Assembly: GCF_000252995.1 (NCBI RefSeq)
Contig: NC_015761.1
Span: 1,178,001-1,242,000, forward strand
Source: Salmonella bongori NCTC 12419
Lineage (GTDB): Bacteria > Pseudomonadota > Gammaproteobacteria > Enterobacterales > Enterobacteriaceae
Direction: 5' to 3'
DNA: 64,000 nucleotides
Made by a program: the position numbers and the translations under genes. Numbering within the stretch: the stretch's first letter is position 1; the number at the start of each line of letters is the position of its first letter. This document shows positions 53,445 through 63,576 of this stretch, one piece after another. Under the pieces are notes generated by a model. That model did not search any database. It was not told the origin of the DNA and saw only the letters and a program-made list of their open reading frames with translations.

Positions 53445-53630
53445 ACTGTTACCTTCACCGTTCAGGGGGCGTCAGCATAGCAGGCTTCCTGCAACGACAA
53501 AAGTTGGATTGCAGGAGACCAGATATTCACTTAGCCTGGAATGAATATCTGCTAATGCACTGACAGAAAGCATGGAAATAGCGTACGCGTCAGGTTATCC
53601 TGGGCAGAAAGAATTTTCACAGGAGCGGTT

Positions 53631-53882
53631 ATGAAATTGACGTGGATTGCATTGCCAGGCGTATTGTTGCTTGGCGCGTGTTCGTCGTCGCAACACGACG
53701 TCCCGAAGCCGCCGCACATCGGTATGCCTAACCCTGCAGCCGTCTACTGCGAACAACAGGGGGGTACGCTGGTACCGGTGCAGACTCCACAAGGCGTGCG
53801 TTCTGATTGCAACTTGCCTAACGGCGAGATCGTGGATGAATGGACGTTATGGCGTCGCGATCATCCCAATACGAAAAAGTGA
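53631..53882 (+). CDS. yoaF: YoaF, DUF333 lipoprotein
   Basis: 83 residues with lipobox LLGAC (Cys17), a family hallmark GMPNPAAVYCEQQGGTLVPVQ and C-terminal DEWTLWRRDHP. Envelope lipoprotein of unknown function, as in E. coli. Confidence 0.9.
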   Translation: MKLTWIALPGVLLLGACSSSQHDVPKPPHIGMPNPAAVYCEQQGGTLVPVQTPQGVRSDCNLPNGEIVDEWTLWRRDHPNTKK

Positions 53883-53950
53883 CAAACAGCGGGCCGACGG
53901 GATATGATTAAGAATAATCTGGCAGCAGGTTTTACGTGGTACAAGAAATT

Positions 53951-54262
53951 ATGTTTCAGTTAAAGCCGGGGGCGCTGGCAATAGTGATCGGCGCTAAGAC
54001 GGTCGCCGGGCGGCGGAATTTGGGTAAGTCGGTTGAGTTATTTTGCCTGTGCCAGCCCGGGGCTAAATTCATTAATCCGGTAAATGGGCACGTTACCTTA
54101 CTGCCGAAAGAGGCGCCCCGGGCGTTGTGGTTAGTCACGGGCGACGTGACCTCCGCTAATGGTCAGCACGGTTTTGCCTGGGTGCGCGCAGAACATCTGA
54201 TGCCGCTTTCACCGGACAACCCGCCAGGCCAGGCAGCAACCCGCCAGTTACAATTCTCGTAA
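53951..54262 (+). CDS. conserved hypothetical protein
   Basis: 103 residues, MFQLKPGALAIVIGAKTVAG..., with LGKSVELF and HGFAWVRAEHLMPL, a composition suggesting a small barrel (SH3/KOW-like). I do not recognise a family. ATG 53951 is preceded by AAGAA; a GTG 15 bases earlier is possible. Its end overlaps yeaO on the opposite strand. Confidence 0.65.
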   Translation: MFQLKPGALAIVIGAKTVAGRRNLGKSVELFCLCQPGAKFINPVNGHVTLLPKEAPRALWLVTGDVTSANGQHGFAWVRAEHLMPLSPDNPPGQAATRQLQFS

Positions 54263-54595
54263 CCACTCCGCCAGGACAAGAGCATGATTCTGGCAGGTAT
54301 TTTTGGCGGCGTATAGCAACGTCAGTGGTTGTTGTCGGGCAATATCCGCCAGCCGTTTGCCTTCCTGCAAATGTTGCGCGAGTTCTGTACGGTATTGTTG
54401 CGTGAAATGGTCAAAATCAATCATTTCGCTATGAAAGGCGTTGCGTAATTCTGTGGAAGGCGTAATGATTTTATTCCATTCATCACATACCAGCGCCGCT
54501 TTCTTGATGCCACGTGGCCATAATCTGTCAACCAATACCCGATAGCCATCGTTTTTTTCTACCGGGGAATAGACGCGTTTACACTGAATTAACAT
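54248..54595 (-). CDS. yeaO: YeaO, DUF488 protein
   Basis: 115 residues with the DUF488 motifs DRLWPRGIKKAAL and NHALVLAEWL; close to E. coli YeaO. Function unknown. Converges with the preceding gene by 15 bases. Confidence 0.92.
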   Translation of the reverse strand: MLIQCKRVYSPVEKNDGYRVLVDRLWPRGIKKAALVCDEWNKIITPSTELRNAFHSEMIDFDHFTQQYRTELAQHLQEGKRLADIARQQPLTLLYAAKNTCQNHALVLAEWLREL

Positions 54596-54705
54596 TTTTT
54601 CTCCTGCGAAGGTACCGCGTGCGGAATTTCTGCTTGCAGTTAGCGGATAGTGGCGTAAATATGGTGTCCGCCATCAGGCACTCCAGAATTTGCCATCCGT
54701 CTCAT

Positions 54706-55890
54706 TTATGACGATATCTCCCGATCGCGTCCTGCGTAAAGGCCGAAAATCGCCATAATGATAGCCAGAATTGCCACCCCCGATAGCGGAAGATACCAGC
54801 TCCCGCTGGCGTCATGAAGTTTTCCCATAATGGGTGGGCCACATGCCGCCAGTAAATATCCGACCGATTGCGCCATGCCGGAAAGCGCTGCCGCCTGATG
54901 TGCTGAACTGGCACGCAGACCGATAAACGTCAGGCCGAGGATCATTGTTGCACCCGAACCGAAGCCGAACAGCAGCGTCCAGATGACCGCCTGGGCCGGC
55001 GCAAACCAAAGTCCGGCCGCGCCGGCCGCGCACAGTAACGACACCAGTGCGGCAATCCGGCGTTGATCGTTAAAGCGATGCAAAATCAGCGGAATGACTA
55101 ACCCCGGCGCAGCGGTGGCCAGTTGTAGCAGGCCATGTAGCGTTCCTGCCTGCGCCTCGCTGTATCCATGGCTGATAAGCATTGCCGGTAGCCAGCCGAT
55201 AATGACGTAATAAATAAGCGAGTTTATGCCAAGAAACAGAGTGACCTGCCAGGCTAAAGGTGAGCGCCAGATACCGCGTTCATGGAATGTGCGGGAAGTG
55301 CTCAGGTTAGCCTGGCGGGTCCTGCGCCACTGCGGCAACCAGATGATAAATGCCAACAATGGAAACAGCATCAACATTAACAGAGCGCCGCGCCAGCCAA
55401 AACCGTGTAACGCCAGCGGCACCACCAGTGCGGACCCCAACGCGGCAGCAGCCCCCATCGTCAATGAGTACGCCCCTGTCAACCTGGCGACATGTTGTGA
55501 AAAATCACGCTTAATTAATCCTGGAAGCAACACATTACCCAGTGCGATTCCACAACCAATAATAGCGGTTCCGATAAACAACAGGACGGTGGAGGGGAGA
55601 GAGCGGAGGGCAATACCCGCACAAATTAACAGCATTGCGGCAAACAAGCTGCGCTCCATCCCAAAACGACGGGCTATACTGGCGGCCAGGGGTGACACCA
55701 GGGCAAAAGCCAGCAGTGGTAAGGTCGTTAGTAGTCCTGTCTGGGCAGTGGAAAGACCATAATCCGCGCGGATCGTCTCCAGTAACGGCGCTGCACCGGT
55801 AAACGTTACGCGCAGCGTAGTGGCTATCATCAGAATACCAGCTATCAGGAGCGCACCCTGTTTACCGCGTGGTGTAAGGGGAGTTGACAT
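54706..55890 (-). CDS. nimT: NimT (YeaN), CynX-type MFS exporter
   Basis: 394 residues, twelve predicted helices, MFS of the CynX/NimT group. In E. coli NimT exports 2-nitroimidazole and is controlled by NimR. Hallmarks: GILMIATTLRVTFTGAAPLL and SGMAQSVGYLLAACGPP. Divergent from nimR, sharing its promoter. Confidence 0.93.
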   Translation of the reverse strand: MSTPLTPRGKQGALLIAGILMIATTLRVTFTGAAPLLETIRADYGLSTAQTGLLTTLPLLAFALVSPLAASIARRFGMERSLFAAMLLICAGIALRSLPSTVLLFIGTAIIGCGIALGNVLLPGLIKRDFSQHVARLTGAYSLTMGAAAALGSALVVPLALHGFGWRGALLMLMLFPLLAFIIWLPQWRRTRQANLSTSRTFHERGIWRSPLAWQVTLFLGINSLIYYVIIGWLPAMLISHGYSEAQAGTLHGLLQLATAAPGLVIPLILHRFNDQRRIAALVSLLCAAGAAGLWFAPAQAVIWTLLFGFGSGATMILGLTFIGLRASSAHQAAALSGMAQSVGYLLAACGPPIMGKLHDASGSWYLPLSGVAILAIIMAIFGLYAGRDREISS

Positions 55891-55990
55891 GCTTTTCTCA
55901 TTTCGTCAGGCGAGGCGATACCTTAACAGTTTTTACGGTTTGGATGAATCAAGCTAAAATGACAATTTATCGCTAAAATCGGACACAATA

Positions 55991-56764
55991 ATGCGTGGCC
56001 TGAGACTGAACGGCTATGAACCTGATCTTCACCACGACGCGGCAGTGGCCTTTAGTATTCGCGCCAGAGACGACGAACTTTTTAGTCCTCTCCATCAGCA
56101 TCGTAAGGGTCAGTTGATTCTTGCCCTGCATGGCGCGATTACCTGCGAGGTGGAAAATGCCATGTGGATGGTTCCTCCACAGTACGCAGTCTGGATCCCC
56201 GGTACGTTGCCTCACAGTAACCATGTAACGGCGGGGGCTAAGCTGTGCTTTTTGTTTATTGAACCCGACGCTGTCGTCATGCCGGAACGCTGCTGTACGC
56301 TAAAAATTTCACCGTTATGCCGGGAATTAATTTTGTCGCTGGCGCGCAGAACGGATGCCGGGAGAGCGACGCTGCCCACGCAGCGCCTTATTCAGGTGTT
56401 GTTTGATGAACTACCGCAGCAGCCACAGGAACAGCTACAATTACCCGTGTCAGCCCATCCGAAAATTCGCCAAATGGTGGATACGATGGCGCGGGAGCCA
56501 GCGCGATGGAATACGTTAGGGCAGTGGTCCCGCGTATTCGCTATGAGCGAGCGCAACCTTGCCCGTCTGGTAGTAAAAGAGACGGGGCTGAACTTTCGCC
56601 GTTGGCGCCATCAGCTACAGTTAATTCTGGCGCTGCAGGCGCTGGTCGCGGGGAATAGCGTACAGCAGACGGCGCAAATGCTGGGGTATGATTCCACCAC
56701 GGCATTTATTAGCATGTTTAAGAAAGGTCTGGGGAAAACGCCAGGCCAGTACCTGGCGCGCTAG
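55991..56764 (+). CDS. nimR: NimR (YeaM), AraC-family regulator
   Basis: 257 residues. N-terminal cupin sensor (HQHRKGQLILALHGAITCEVENA, PPQYAVWIPGTLPHSN) and C-terminal AraC helix-turn-helix (MSERNLARLVVKETGLNFRRWR, MLGYDSTTAFISMFKKGLGKTPGQY). Represses nimT in E. coli until nitroimidazole arrives. Confidence 0.93.
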   Translation: MRGLRLNGYEPDLHHDAAVAFSIRARDDELFSPLHQHRKGQLILALHGAITCEVENAMWMVPPQYAVWIPGTLPHSNHVTAGAKLCFLFIEPDAVVMPERCCTLKISPLCRELILSLARRTDAGRATLPTQRLIQVLFDELPQQPQEQLQLPVSAHPKIRQMVDTMAREPARWNTLGQWSRVFAMSERNLARLVVKETGLNFRRWRHQLQLILALQALVAGNSVQQTAQMLGYDSTTAFISMFKKGLGKTPGQYLAR

Positions 56765-57211
56765 TTACTGCTTCCCGACAATTAAAGAGACCAGTCCTGC
56801 CGCAATAAGCGGGCCGACTGGCACGCCGCGAAACAACGCAACACCCAACACTGTACCGACCAGCAGCCCGGCGACAAGCTGCGGTTGACTTCCCATCAGC
56901 GTAACACCGCGACCGCCCAGCCAGGAGACGATGACGCCGACGGCAATCGCCACCAGCGACTTCCAGTTCACAAAAGAGTGAATTAATGTGGATGGCGGCA
57001 GGGTACCGCTGGCCACAGGGGCCATCACACTGATGGTCAGAATGATAATCCCTACGGTGAGCCCCTGCTTTTCAATCCAGGGGAAAAAGGTATTCAGCGG
57101 GGTTACGCGAACAATAATTAGCACCAGAACTGAGACGGCAACCGTGGTGTTGTGGCTAATAAATCCCAGGGCTGCCAGCCCGAGTAGGATCAGCAGAGTG
57201 ACATCAAACAT
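56765..57211 (-). CDS. yeaL: YeaL, DUF441 inner membrane protein
   Basis: 148 residues, four helices, matching UPF0756/DUF441 proteins (LILLGLAALGFISHNTTVAV). Function unknown. Stop codon abuts the nimR stop on the other strand. Confidence 0.92.
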   Translation of the reverse strand: MFDVTLLILLGLAALGFISHNTTVAVSVLVLIIVRVTPLNTFFPWIEKQGLTVGIIILTISVMAPVASGTLPPSTLIHSFVNWKSLVAIAVGVIVSWLGGRGVTLMGSQPQLVAGLLVGTVLGVALFRGVPVGPLIAAGLVSLIVGKQ

Positions 57212-57420
57212 TATGGTTTCCTTGCCAAAAAGTAAGCCCGATTACTTTACGCCTGAATGGGAAAGCGCACAGGCTTTTTTAACGATTGATGCGGTTTTCC
57301 GGCAGATGCCTGAAAGGTCAAATTTCTGTGCAAAAAACGACGTCTTGTCATTAAATTGCCATTAGCGCAGAGTATTGATAACGGGTAAATCTTTATTGCT
57401 GTCTTCCAAAGGAGACAAGT

Positions 57421-57525
57421 ATGTATGATCCGTTACTTCTTGAGGCGCTGACAATAGCGGCATCGTTTTTCGCCATTTTTATGATCATCGTTATATCTGT
57501 CTTGCTCTTCGAAAGAGTAAGTTAG
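57421..57525 (+). CDS. yoaI: YoaI small membrane protein
   Basis: 34 residues (MYDPLLLEALTIAASFFAI...ERVS) homologous to E. coli YoaI, a single-helix inner membrane protein of the PhoB/R regulon in E. coli. AAAGGAGA precedes the ATG. Its stop overlaps the yeaK stop (opposite strand) by 4 bases. Confidence 0.85.
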   Translation: MYDPLLLEALTIAASFFAIFMIIVISVLLFERVS

Positions 57526-58049
57526 CTCGTCTGTGAGGACTGCGAGCGGCGAAAGGTGATAAGCTCTGGCCGGGCGATGCGCAGATAGTCCTGTGTGTTC
57601 ATAATGACAGATTTTTCCAGCAGACCGGCATTAAAGGCAATTTCATCGAAGCGCTCAAACAGGAGCGGATCGGCGACCAGTTTCAGGTTTGGGTGAAAAC
57701 TGAAAGGCGGGATCGCGCCAAAAACGCAGCCGGTTAGCATATCGACTTCTGCCGGGCTGGCAAGAGATGCCCGCAAGCCGCCCAGATGCGACGCCAACTG
57801 AGAAAGATCGGCTTGCTGATCGGCCGCCAGAATAGCCAGAACATGCTGGTTGATGCCGTTGCCTTTGACTTTACAGACCAGCGCTTTTGCGCCCTGGCCC
57901 AGCGCGGTGCCACGAATTTCAGATACCGCTTCGCATTTTCCTACCGCTTCATGGCTCACAACACGAAAACGCGCGTTCTCCTGCGTTAATAATGTTACTA
58001 AACGCTGGTGCGTAGTGAGGTCTTTCGCGACGTCAGTCAATTCGGTCAT
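57522..58049 (-). CDS. yeaK: YeaK mischarged aminoacyl-tRNA deacylase
   Basis: 175 residues, YbaK/EbsC-like (INS superfamily) editing domain: VSHEAVGKCEAVSEIRG and KALVCKVKG give the active site lysine. Hydrolyses Ser- and Thr-mischarged tRNA in vitro. I use ATG 58049 (MTELTDV) after AGGAGAG; ATG 58070 adds seven unlikely residues. Confidence 0.92.
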   Translation of the reverse strand: MTELTDVAKDLTTHQRLVTLLTQENARFRVVSHEAVGKCEAVSEIRGTALGQGAKALVCKVKGNGINQHVLAILAADQQADLSQLASHLGGLRASLASPAEVDMLTGCVFGAIPPFSFHPNLKLVADPLLFERFDEIAFNAGLLEKSVIMNTQDYLRIARPELITFRRSQSSQTS

Positions 58050-58092
58050 TTCTCTCTCCTGGTGCAACATGAAAATTCACTGCGAAACACTA

Positions 58093-59583
58093 TCATGAAC
58101 GATGCTGTTTTTGTTGCTTGTTCAGGTAGAGCTGCGCATCGGAAGCCTGGTAGGCATCATTAATGGTGTCATTCGGTTGCATATTATAAATACCGGCAGA
58201 AAAATGGACTGTCTTGTCCGGCGCGATAATTTGCAGATTACGAATAATACGTTCCGGCAGATGCATAGCCAATTCTGCCGCGTAATCGACAAGGATAATA
58301 CAGAACTCATCCCCGCCGAGGCGAATCGCATAATCGCTTTTACGAATTGATGTTTTAATCGCTTTCGCTAAAAGCGTAATGATTCGATCGCCTTCCTGAT
58401 GCCCGTGAGTATCGTTAATCACTTTTAACTTATCACAATCAATAGCGACAAATGTCACCGGGGTACCGGCGTTTACCAGCCGTTGCAGTCGTTGCTCCAG
58501 TACCGGCGTCAATATTTTACGGTTATAGAGCCCGGTCATGGCATCGCTAATATTTTCGCGCGTAACGTTGCGGTAAAGCCGAAAGTGCATTCGTACCATA
58601 TTGAGCAGAAGCGCCGTCGCCAGTAAGTAAAACGCCAGCGCTTTCCAGGATGAGACAAGGAAATAGGTTAAATCAAGAGATAAAGAAACGCGCAGCCCAC
58701 CGGGGATATCGTGATTATAATTCACATATTGAAACAGATTATTTTTGCTCTGGTTAATAATGATTTCTTTACCAGAGTCCAGATCGGTTAGCGTGACATT
58801 CAGGTAGCGCCAGACCAGTGGACGGTCCTGGGTATAGAAAATATTTTTTAAATTATCCTGGTTAACGTCCACCAGTACAATGCCTTTTAACGTGCCAGCC
58901 AGATAGACTGGCGTTAAAAAGCTCATGACGTTTTCCTGGGTAATATCATCCATGTAGATGCTGGAAATAACCGTGCGGCCAGTGAAAAGCTTATCGATGT
59001 CTTTCCTGTTAATACCCATTGTGCCTTTTTGTAAAAAAGTCCAACGATGCATAGCGAAGCGCCGTGAGTTGATTAAATCATAGAAATAAACATAATGCTT
59101 AGTTAAATCAACGTAATAGCGGAACTTAAGCTCCAGTGTGCCCAGCCCGTGGCTGTGGTCGTCCTGCGCACGGTTGATGCTGACCGCCTGATCAAACGCA
59201 GGCAGTAAAAGGACGTCATCAAGATTATCGGTACACTGTGTAGCGGCGGTTTGTAAGGTGCCATGCAGCGCCGGATAATTATGGCGGGTCAGATTGACGC
59301 CATGCGTACCGTTAATCGTTTCAAAGGCAGCGCAGAACGCGCGGCGTTTTTCTGCCGTCACGGGGTCGCCCGGCGCTTCAAAGGTCCGCATCAAATGCGC
59401 GGCGATACTTTGATTCTGATACTTATCGTACAAAAACGATGAATCGGCTCTCTCCATGATATAACGCATATAGGCATTCATTGCCCGGTCGCTGGCGATA
59501 AGTTCGTAAATCAGGAAGGACGATGTCAAAACGATGACGCTTGCCGAGATAAAGTGCCTGAGCGCTTTATGATGCAAATTCAT
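58093..59583 (-). CDS. dgcJ: DgcJ (YeaJ) diguanylate cyclase
   Basis: 496 residues: N-terminal membrane anchor (about 12-28), a periplasmic sensor segment (about 30-300), a second membrane helix (about 302-325), then GGDEF (about 345-490). The catalytic RLGGDEF is intact and the RxxD inhibitory site (RKSD five residues before GGDEF) is present. Makes cyclic di-GMP; in Salmonella linked to motility and biofilm control. Confidence 0.95.
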   Translation of the reverse strand: MNLHHKALRHFISASVIVLTSSFLIYELIASDRAMNAYMRYIMERADSSFLYDKYQNQSIAAHLMRTFEAPGDPVTAEKRRAFCAAFETINGTHGVNLTRHNYPALHGTLQTAATQCTDNLDDVLLLPAFDQAVSINRAQDDHSHGLGTLELKFRYYVDLTKHYVYFYDLINSRRFAMHRWTFLQKGTMGINRKDIDKLFTGRTVISSIYMDDITQENVMSFLTPVYLAGTLKGIVLVDVNQDNLKNIFYTQDRPLVWRYLNVTLTDLDSGKEIIINQSKNNLFQYVNYNHDIPGGLRVSLSLDLTYFLVSSWKALAFYLLATALLLNMVRMHFRLYRNVTRENISDAMTGLYNRKILTPVLEQRLQRLVNAGTPVTFVAIDCDKLKVINDTHGHQEGDRIITLLAKAIKTSIRKSDYAIRLGGDEFCIILVDYAAELAMHLPERIIRNLQIIAPDKTVHFSAGIYNMQPNDTINDAYQASDAQLYLNKQQKQHRS

Positions 59584-59877
59584 GATGAACTACAGCCCTG
59601 AAAGTCGGATACGGTAGTTTACCACAGGGATAAGAATTCCTCTAATACACTTATTAAAAATAAGTGCCTTTGATATTCATGAATAAAAATCATTCTCGCT
59701 TTAATAATGCAGGTAATACATTTTGTTTATATTTTCACTTGTGACTATTGTAATAAAAATTAAACTTTTAATTAACGGGATTGATTTATTTATGACAAAA
59801 ATAAAATAGCCTTTATTATTATAGTGAAAGGAGTGCAGCGTGATAGGGATAAAAATAAACTTCCATCAGGAGGCTCT
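59584..59877. other. intergenic between dgcJ and the small secreted protein
   Basis: About 290 AT-rich bases with divergent promoters. No gene. Confidence 0.4.
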
Positions 59878-60081
59878 ATGAAACGATTGAAAGAAATGGC
59901 TGTGATTTTATTTTTTGCATTACTGACAGCAGGCTTCACGTCGTCGGCGATGGCATCGTCTGGTAACGATGATCCGTGGGATTTTGATCTGGACTTGTCA
60001 GGTGGTCATTATTTTTGCAGAGTAACACCGGCTGGTACTCTGCAGTTACCTCCTCCCTTTGGTGAATATTGCTGGCATTAA
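59878..60081 (+). CDS. 67-residue secreted protein of unknown function
   Basis: MKRLKEMAVILFFALLTAGF signal peptide, cleaved after AMA (about 24). The mature chain is short, acidic, with two cysteines (HYFCRV and EYCWH). AGGAGG precedes ATG 59878. I do not recognise the family; it lies between dgcJ and yeaH and could be a Salmonella-specific periplasmic peptide. Confidence 0.65.
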   Translation: MKRLKEMAVILFFALLTAGFTSSAMASSGNDDPWDFDLDLSGGHYFCRVTPAGTLQLPPPFGEYCWH

Positions 60082-60200
60082 TAGTCGTATGATATTAAGT
60101 AAGACAAAGGTGAGCAAATCTGACGCTAAGTCATACTACCCGTGACTTATTTAAATAGTGTTCAGATATATCGCTTTTGTCGGTTCGCAAAGATCAACCC

Positions 60201-60234
60201 TAAATCCGCCCATTAATAATAACGGGCGGATTTA
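60201..60234. terminator. bidirectional terminator before yeaH
   Basis: AAATCCGCCC / GGGCGGATTT hairpin suited to both flanking genes. Confidence 0.85.
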
Positions 60235-60235
60235 T

Positions 60236-61519
60236 TTATACGCTTTGACTGGCGCTCTGTTTCTGAAACAGTTCCCGGAATACCGGGTAAATATCATCCT
60301 GATCGCGAATATGCTGCATGGCGAAGTTGTCAAATGTCGCCTGCAGATGTTCATACTCACGCCATAAGGTCTGGTGGGCGCGGCGGGTAATCTCGATATA
60401 GCTGTAATAGCGCACTACTGGCAGCAGTTTTTTCGCCAGAATCTCATGGCACAGCGGCGAGTCATCGGCCCAGTTATCGCCATCCGACGCCTGGGCGGCG
60501 TAGATGTTCCATTGTGCGGGATCGTAGCGCTCTTTAACGACCTCATCCATGAGCTTCAGCGCGCTGGAGACAATGGTTCCTCCGGTCTCTTGTGAGTAAA
60601 AGAACTCATGTTCGTCCACCTCCTTTGCCTGTGTATGATGACGGATATAGACCACTTCAACGTTTTTATAGGTTCGGCTCAAAAAGAGATAGAGCAGAAT
60701 GTAGAAGCGTTTGGCCATATCTTTGGTGGCCTGATCCATCGATCCCGAGACGTCCATCAGACAGAACATCACCGCCTGGCTGGAGGGCTCAGGGCGTTTT
60801 TCATAATTTTTATAGCGTAAATCAAATGTATCGATAAAAGGTACCCGTTCGATTTTCGCCCGCAGTTCGGCAATTTCCCGGCGTAATCTTTCCTCTTCAA
60901 GTAACTGCGCGGGTTCTCTGTTGCTAATGGCCTCCAGTTCCGCTTCCAGCGTGTGCAATTCGCGACGTTTTCCGGCGGTCATCGCGGTGCGGCGCGCCAG
61001 CGAGTTTTGCAACGAACGTACTACGCTGATATTGGCCGGCACACCGTTAGAAGTGAAGCCGGCGCGGTGGGTTTTATACTCGTTAATCTGGCGATGCTGG
61101 TTTTTTTTCAGGTTAGGCAGAGCTAAGTCTTCAAAGAGCAGATCCAGATATTCATCTTTTGAAATCTGAAAAACAAACTCATCCTGGCCTTCGCCATCCT
61201 GGCTGGCTTGCCCCTGACCGCTACCGGAACCCCCGCCGCCGCCCTGAGGACGTTCAATGCGATCATTCTGGATAAAGTGATCATTACCCGGATGAACGCG
61301 GTGGCGCAGACCGCCGCGCCCCTGATGAAACATCGGTTCACTTATATCATCGGTTGGAATAGAGACGGATTCCCCGCTGTCGACATCGGTGACTGAGCGT
61401 TTGTTAATCGCCTCGGAAATCGACTGCTTAATTTGTGCTTTATAACGGCGTAAAAAGCGCTGGCGATTCACCGTGCTTTTATTTTTACCGTTAAGACGTC
61501 GGTCTATGAACCAGGTCAT
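60236..61519 (-). CDS. yeaH: YeaH, DUF444 stress protein
   Basis: 427 residues of DUF444 with a von Willebrand A-like C-terminal half: MIDAS-type DVSGSMD near residue 250, Gly-rich low-complexity stretch (GGGGGSGSG) near 95. Works with the YeaG kinase in nitrogen- and stationary-phase stress (RpoS, NtrC controlled in E. coli). Second gene of the yeaGH operon. Confidence 0.95.
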   Translation of the reverse strand: MTWFIDRRLNGKNKSTVNRQRFLRRYKAQIKQSISEAINKRSVTDVDSGESVSIPTDDISEPMFHQGRGGLRHRVHPGNDHFIQNDRIERPQGGGGGSGSGQGQASQDGEGQDEFVFQISKDEYLDLLFEDLALPNLKKNQHRQINEYKTHRAGFTSNGVPANISVVRSLQNSLARRTAMTAGKRRELHTLEAELEAISNREPAQLLEEERLRREIAELRAKIERVPFIDTFDLRYKNYEKRPEPSSQAVMFCLMDVSGSMDQATKDMAKRFYILLYLFLSRTYKNVEVVYIRHHTQAKEVDEHEFFYSQETGGTIVSSALKLMDEVVKERYDPAQWNIYAAQASDGDNWADDSPLCHEILAKKLLPVVRYYSYIEITRRAHQTLWREYEHLQATFDNFAMQHIRDQDDIYPVFRELFQKQSASQSV

Positions 61520-61607
61520 ATGCCCCCCGTACTGCCCACTTAGCGCCTGTTTTGCCAGTACCGGATGATGCTAACGTTTGTCCGGCCGACAGAATCTTGC
61601 TTTCCGG

Positions 61608-61634
61608 GCCCGGTAAGCGCAAGCGCCACCGGGC
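61608..61634. repeat. REP-type palindrome between yeaG and yeaH
   Basis: GCCCGGT-AAGCGCAAGCGCC-ACCGGGC, typical of enterobacterial REP units; likely stabilises or modulates the yeaG upstream transcript. Confidence 0.75.
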
Positions 61635-61641
61635 ATGACTA

Positions 61642-63576
61642 TCAGGACGATTTACGTACGCGCAAGTACCATTCACACAGTAGACGAACCTGCTTGCGGG
61701 TATATCCTTTTTCCATCATCCGATCGACAAAATCGTCATGCTTTTTCTGCTCGTCAGTCGACGTTTTGGCGTTAAAGGAAATGACCGGCAGCAGTTCTTC
61801 GGTATTAGAGAACATTTTTTTCTCAATCACCGTGCGCAGTTTCTCGTAGCTGGTCCAGTTTGGATTACGGCCACTGTTATTGGCTCTGGCGCGCAGCACA
61901 AAGTTTACTATCTCATTACGGAAGTCTTTCGGGTTACTAATGCCCGCCGGTTTTTCAATTTTTTCCAGCTCAGCGTTCAGCGACTCGCGATCGAACAGTT
62001 GCCCGGTATCCGGATCGCGATACTCCTGATCCTGAATCCAGAAATCTGCATAGGTCACGTAGCGATCAAAAATATTCTGTCCGTACTCAGAATACGATTC
62101 AAGATAGGCCGTCTGGATCTCCTTGCCAATAAATTCAGCGTATTTGGGAATAAGGTAACCCTTGAGGAACTCAAGGTAGCGTTCAGCCTGCTCCTGTGGG
62201 AACTGTTCGCGCTCAATTTGTTGTTCCAGGACGTAGAACAGATGTACCGGGTTGGCCGCCACTTCCGCATGATCGAAGTTGAATACGCGGGAGAGGATCT
62301 TAAACGCGAATCGGGTCGAGAGACCGTTCATTCCCTCATCCACGCCTGCGTAGTCGCGGTATTCCTGGTACGACTTGGCTTTTGGATCGGTATCCTTCAG
62401 ACTTTCCCCATCATAAACGCGCATTTTTGAGTAAATGCTGGAGTTTTCCGGCTCTTTCAGTCGGGAAAGAATTGAAAATCGGGACAGCGTTTCGAGGGTG
62501 CCCGGCGCGCAGGGCGCATGAGCCAGTTCGCTATGATTCAGTAACTTCTCGTAAATCTTGATTTCCTCAGAAATCCGCAGGCAATAAGGCACCTTCACGA
62601 TATACACGCGGTCAAGGAAGGCTTCATTATTTTTATTGTTCCGGAACGTCACCCATTCAGATTCGTTTGAGTGGGCAAGAATGATGCCATTAAAGGGCAG
62701 CGCAGATATCCCCTCCGTGCCGTTGTAATTACCTTCCTGGGTGGCGGTGAGCAACGGATGCAGCACTTTAATAGGCGCTTTAAACATCTCGACGAATTCC
62801 ATGATCCCCTGATTAGCGCGGCACAGCGCGCCGGAGTAGCCATATGCATCCGGATCGTTCTGGGCGTGATGTTCAAGTTTACGTATATCCACCTTGCCAA
62901 CCAACGCCGAAATATCCTGGTTGTTTTCATCGCCGGGTTCGGTTTTTGCGATCGCAATCTGTTCCAGAATGGAGGGCCACACTTTCACCACGCGGAATTT
63001 AGTAATATCCCCGCCAAATTCATGCAGGCGTTTTGCCGCCCACGGGGACATAATCGTGCCGAGATAGCGGCGCGGAATGCCGTATTCTTTTTCCAGAATC
63101 TGCGCATCTTCCTGCGGATTAAACAGGCAGAGCGGGTGATCGTTTACCGGGCTGCGTTCGCCATTGGCGCTTAATACGTAAATAGGGACGCGCTGCATCA
63201 GCGATTTTAGCCGTTCAGCGAGCGATGATTTACCTCCTCCCACAGGCCCCAGCAAATAGAGAATTTGTTTCTTCTCTTCCAGGCCTTGCGCCGCATGTTT
63301 CAGGTAAGAGACTATCTGCTCAATCGCGTCTTCCATGCCGTAAAACTCTTCAAACGCAGGATAGCGAGCAATAACCCGGTTGGAGAAAAGCCGGGAAAGT
63401 CTGGGCTCCTGGGCAGTGTCGACCATATTGGGCTCACCGATAGCCATTAATAGTCGTTCTGCCGCGTTGGCATAAGCACTGCGATCTTGCCGGCAAATGG
63501 TAAGAAAATCCTGCAGTGTGAACTCTTCGTCCTTGGCAGCTTCGTAGCGCTGGCGATAGTGATCGAATATATTCAT
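61642..63576 (-). CDS. yeaG: YeaG, PrkA-type serine protein kinase
   Basis: 644 residues: AAA+ part with Walker A LLGPVGGGKSS (about 105) and PrkA C-terminal kinase domain (from about 400). Phosphorylates protein targets under nutrient stress; with YeaH it contributes to survival in sustained nitrogen starvation. ATG 63576 (MNIFDHYRQR) gives the E. coli length; an upstream start (63606) adds ten residues. Confidence 0.96.
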   Translation of the reverse strand: MNIFDHYRQRYEAAKDEEFTLQDFLTICRQDRSAYANAAERLLMAIGEPNMVDTAQEPRLSRLFSNRVIARYPAFEEFYGMEDAIEQIVSYLKHAAQGLEEKKQILYLLGPVGGGKSSLAERLKSLMQRVPIYVLSANGERSPVNDHPLCLFNPQEDAQILEKEYGIPRRYLGTIMSPWAAKRLHEFGGDITKFRVVKVWPSILEQIAIAKTEPGDENNQDISALVGKVDIRKLEHHAQNDPDAYGYSGALCRANQGIMEFVEMFKAPIKVLHPLLTATQEGNYNGTEGISALPFNGIILAHSNESEWVTFRNNKNNEAFLDRVYIVKVPYCLRISEEIKIYEKLLNHSELAHAPCAPGTLETLSRFSILSRLKEPENSSIYSKMRVYDGESLKDTDPKAKSYQEYRDYAGVDEGMNGLSTRFAFKILSRVFNFDHAEVAANPVHLFYVLEQQIEREQFPQEQAERYLEFLKGYLIPKYAEFIGKEIQTAYLESYSEYGQNIFDRYVTYADFWIQDQEYRDPDTGQLFDRESLNAELEKIEKPAGISNPKDFRNEIVNFVLRARANNSGRNPNWTSYEKLRTVIEKKMFSNTEELLPVISFNAKTSTDEQKKHDDFVDRMMEKGYTRKQVRLLCEWYLRVRKSS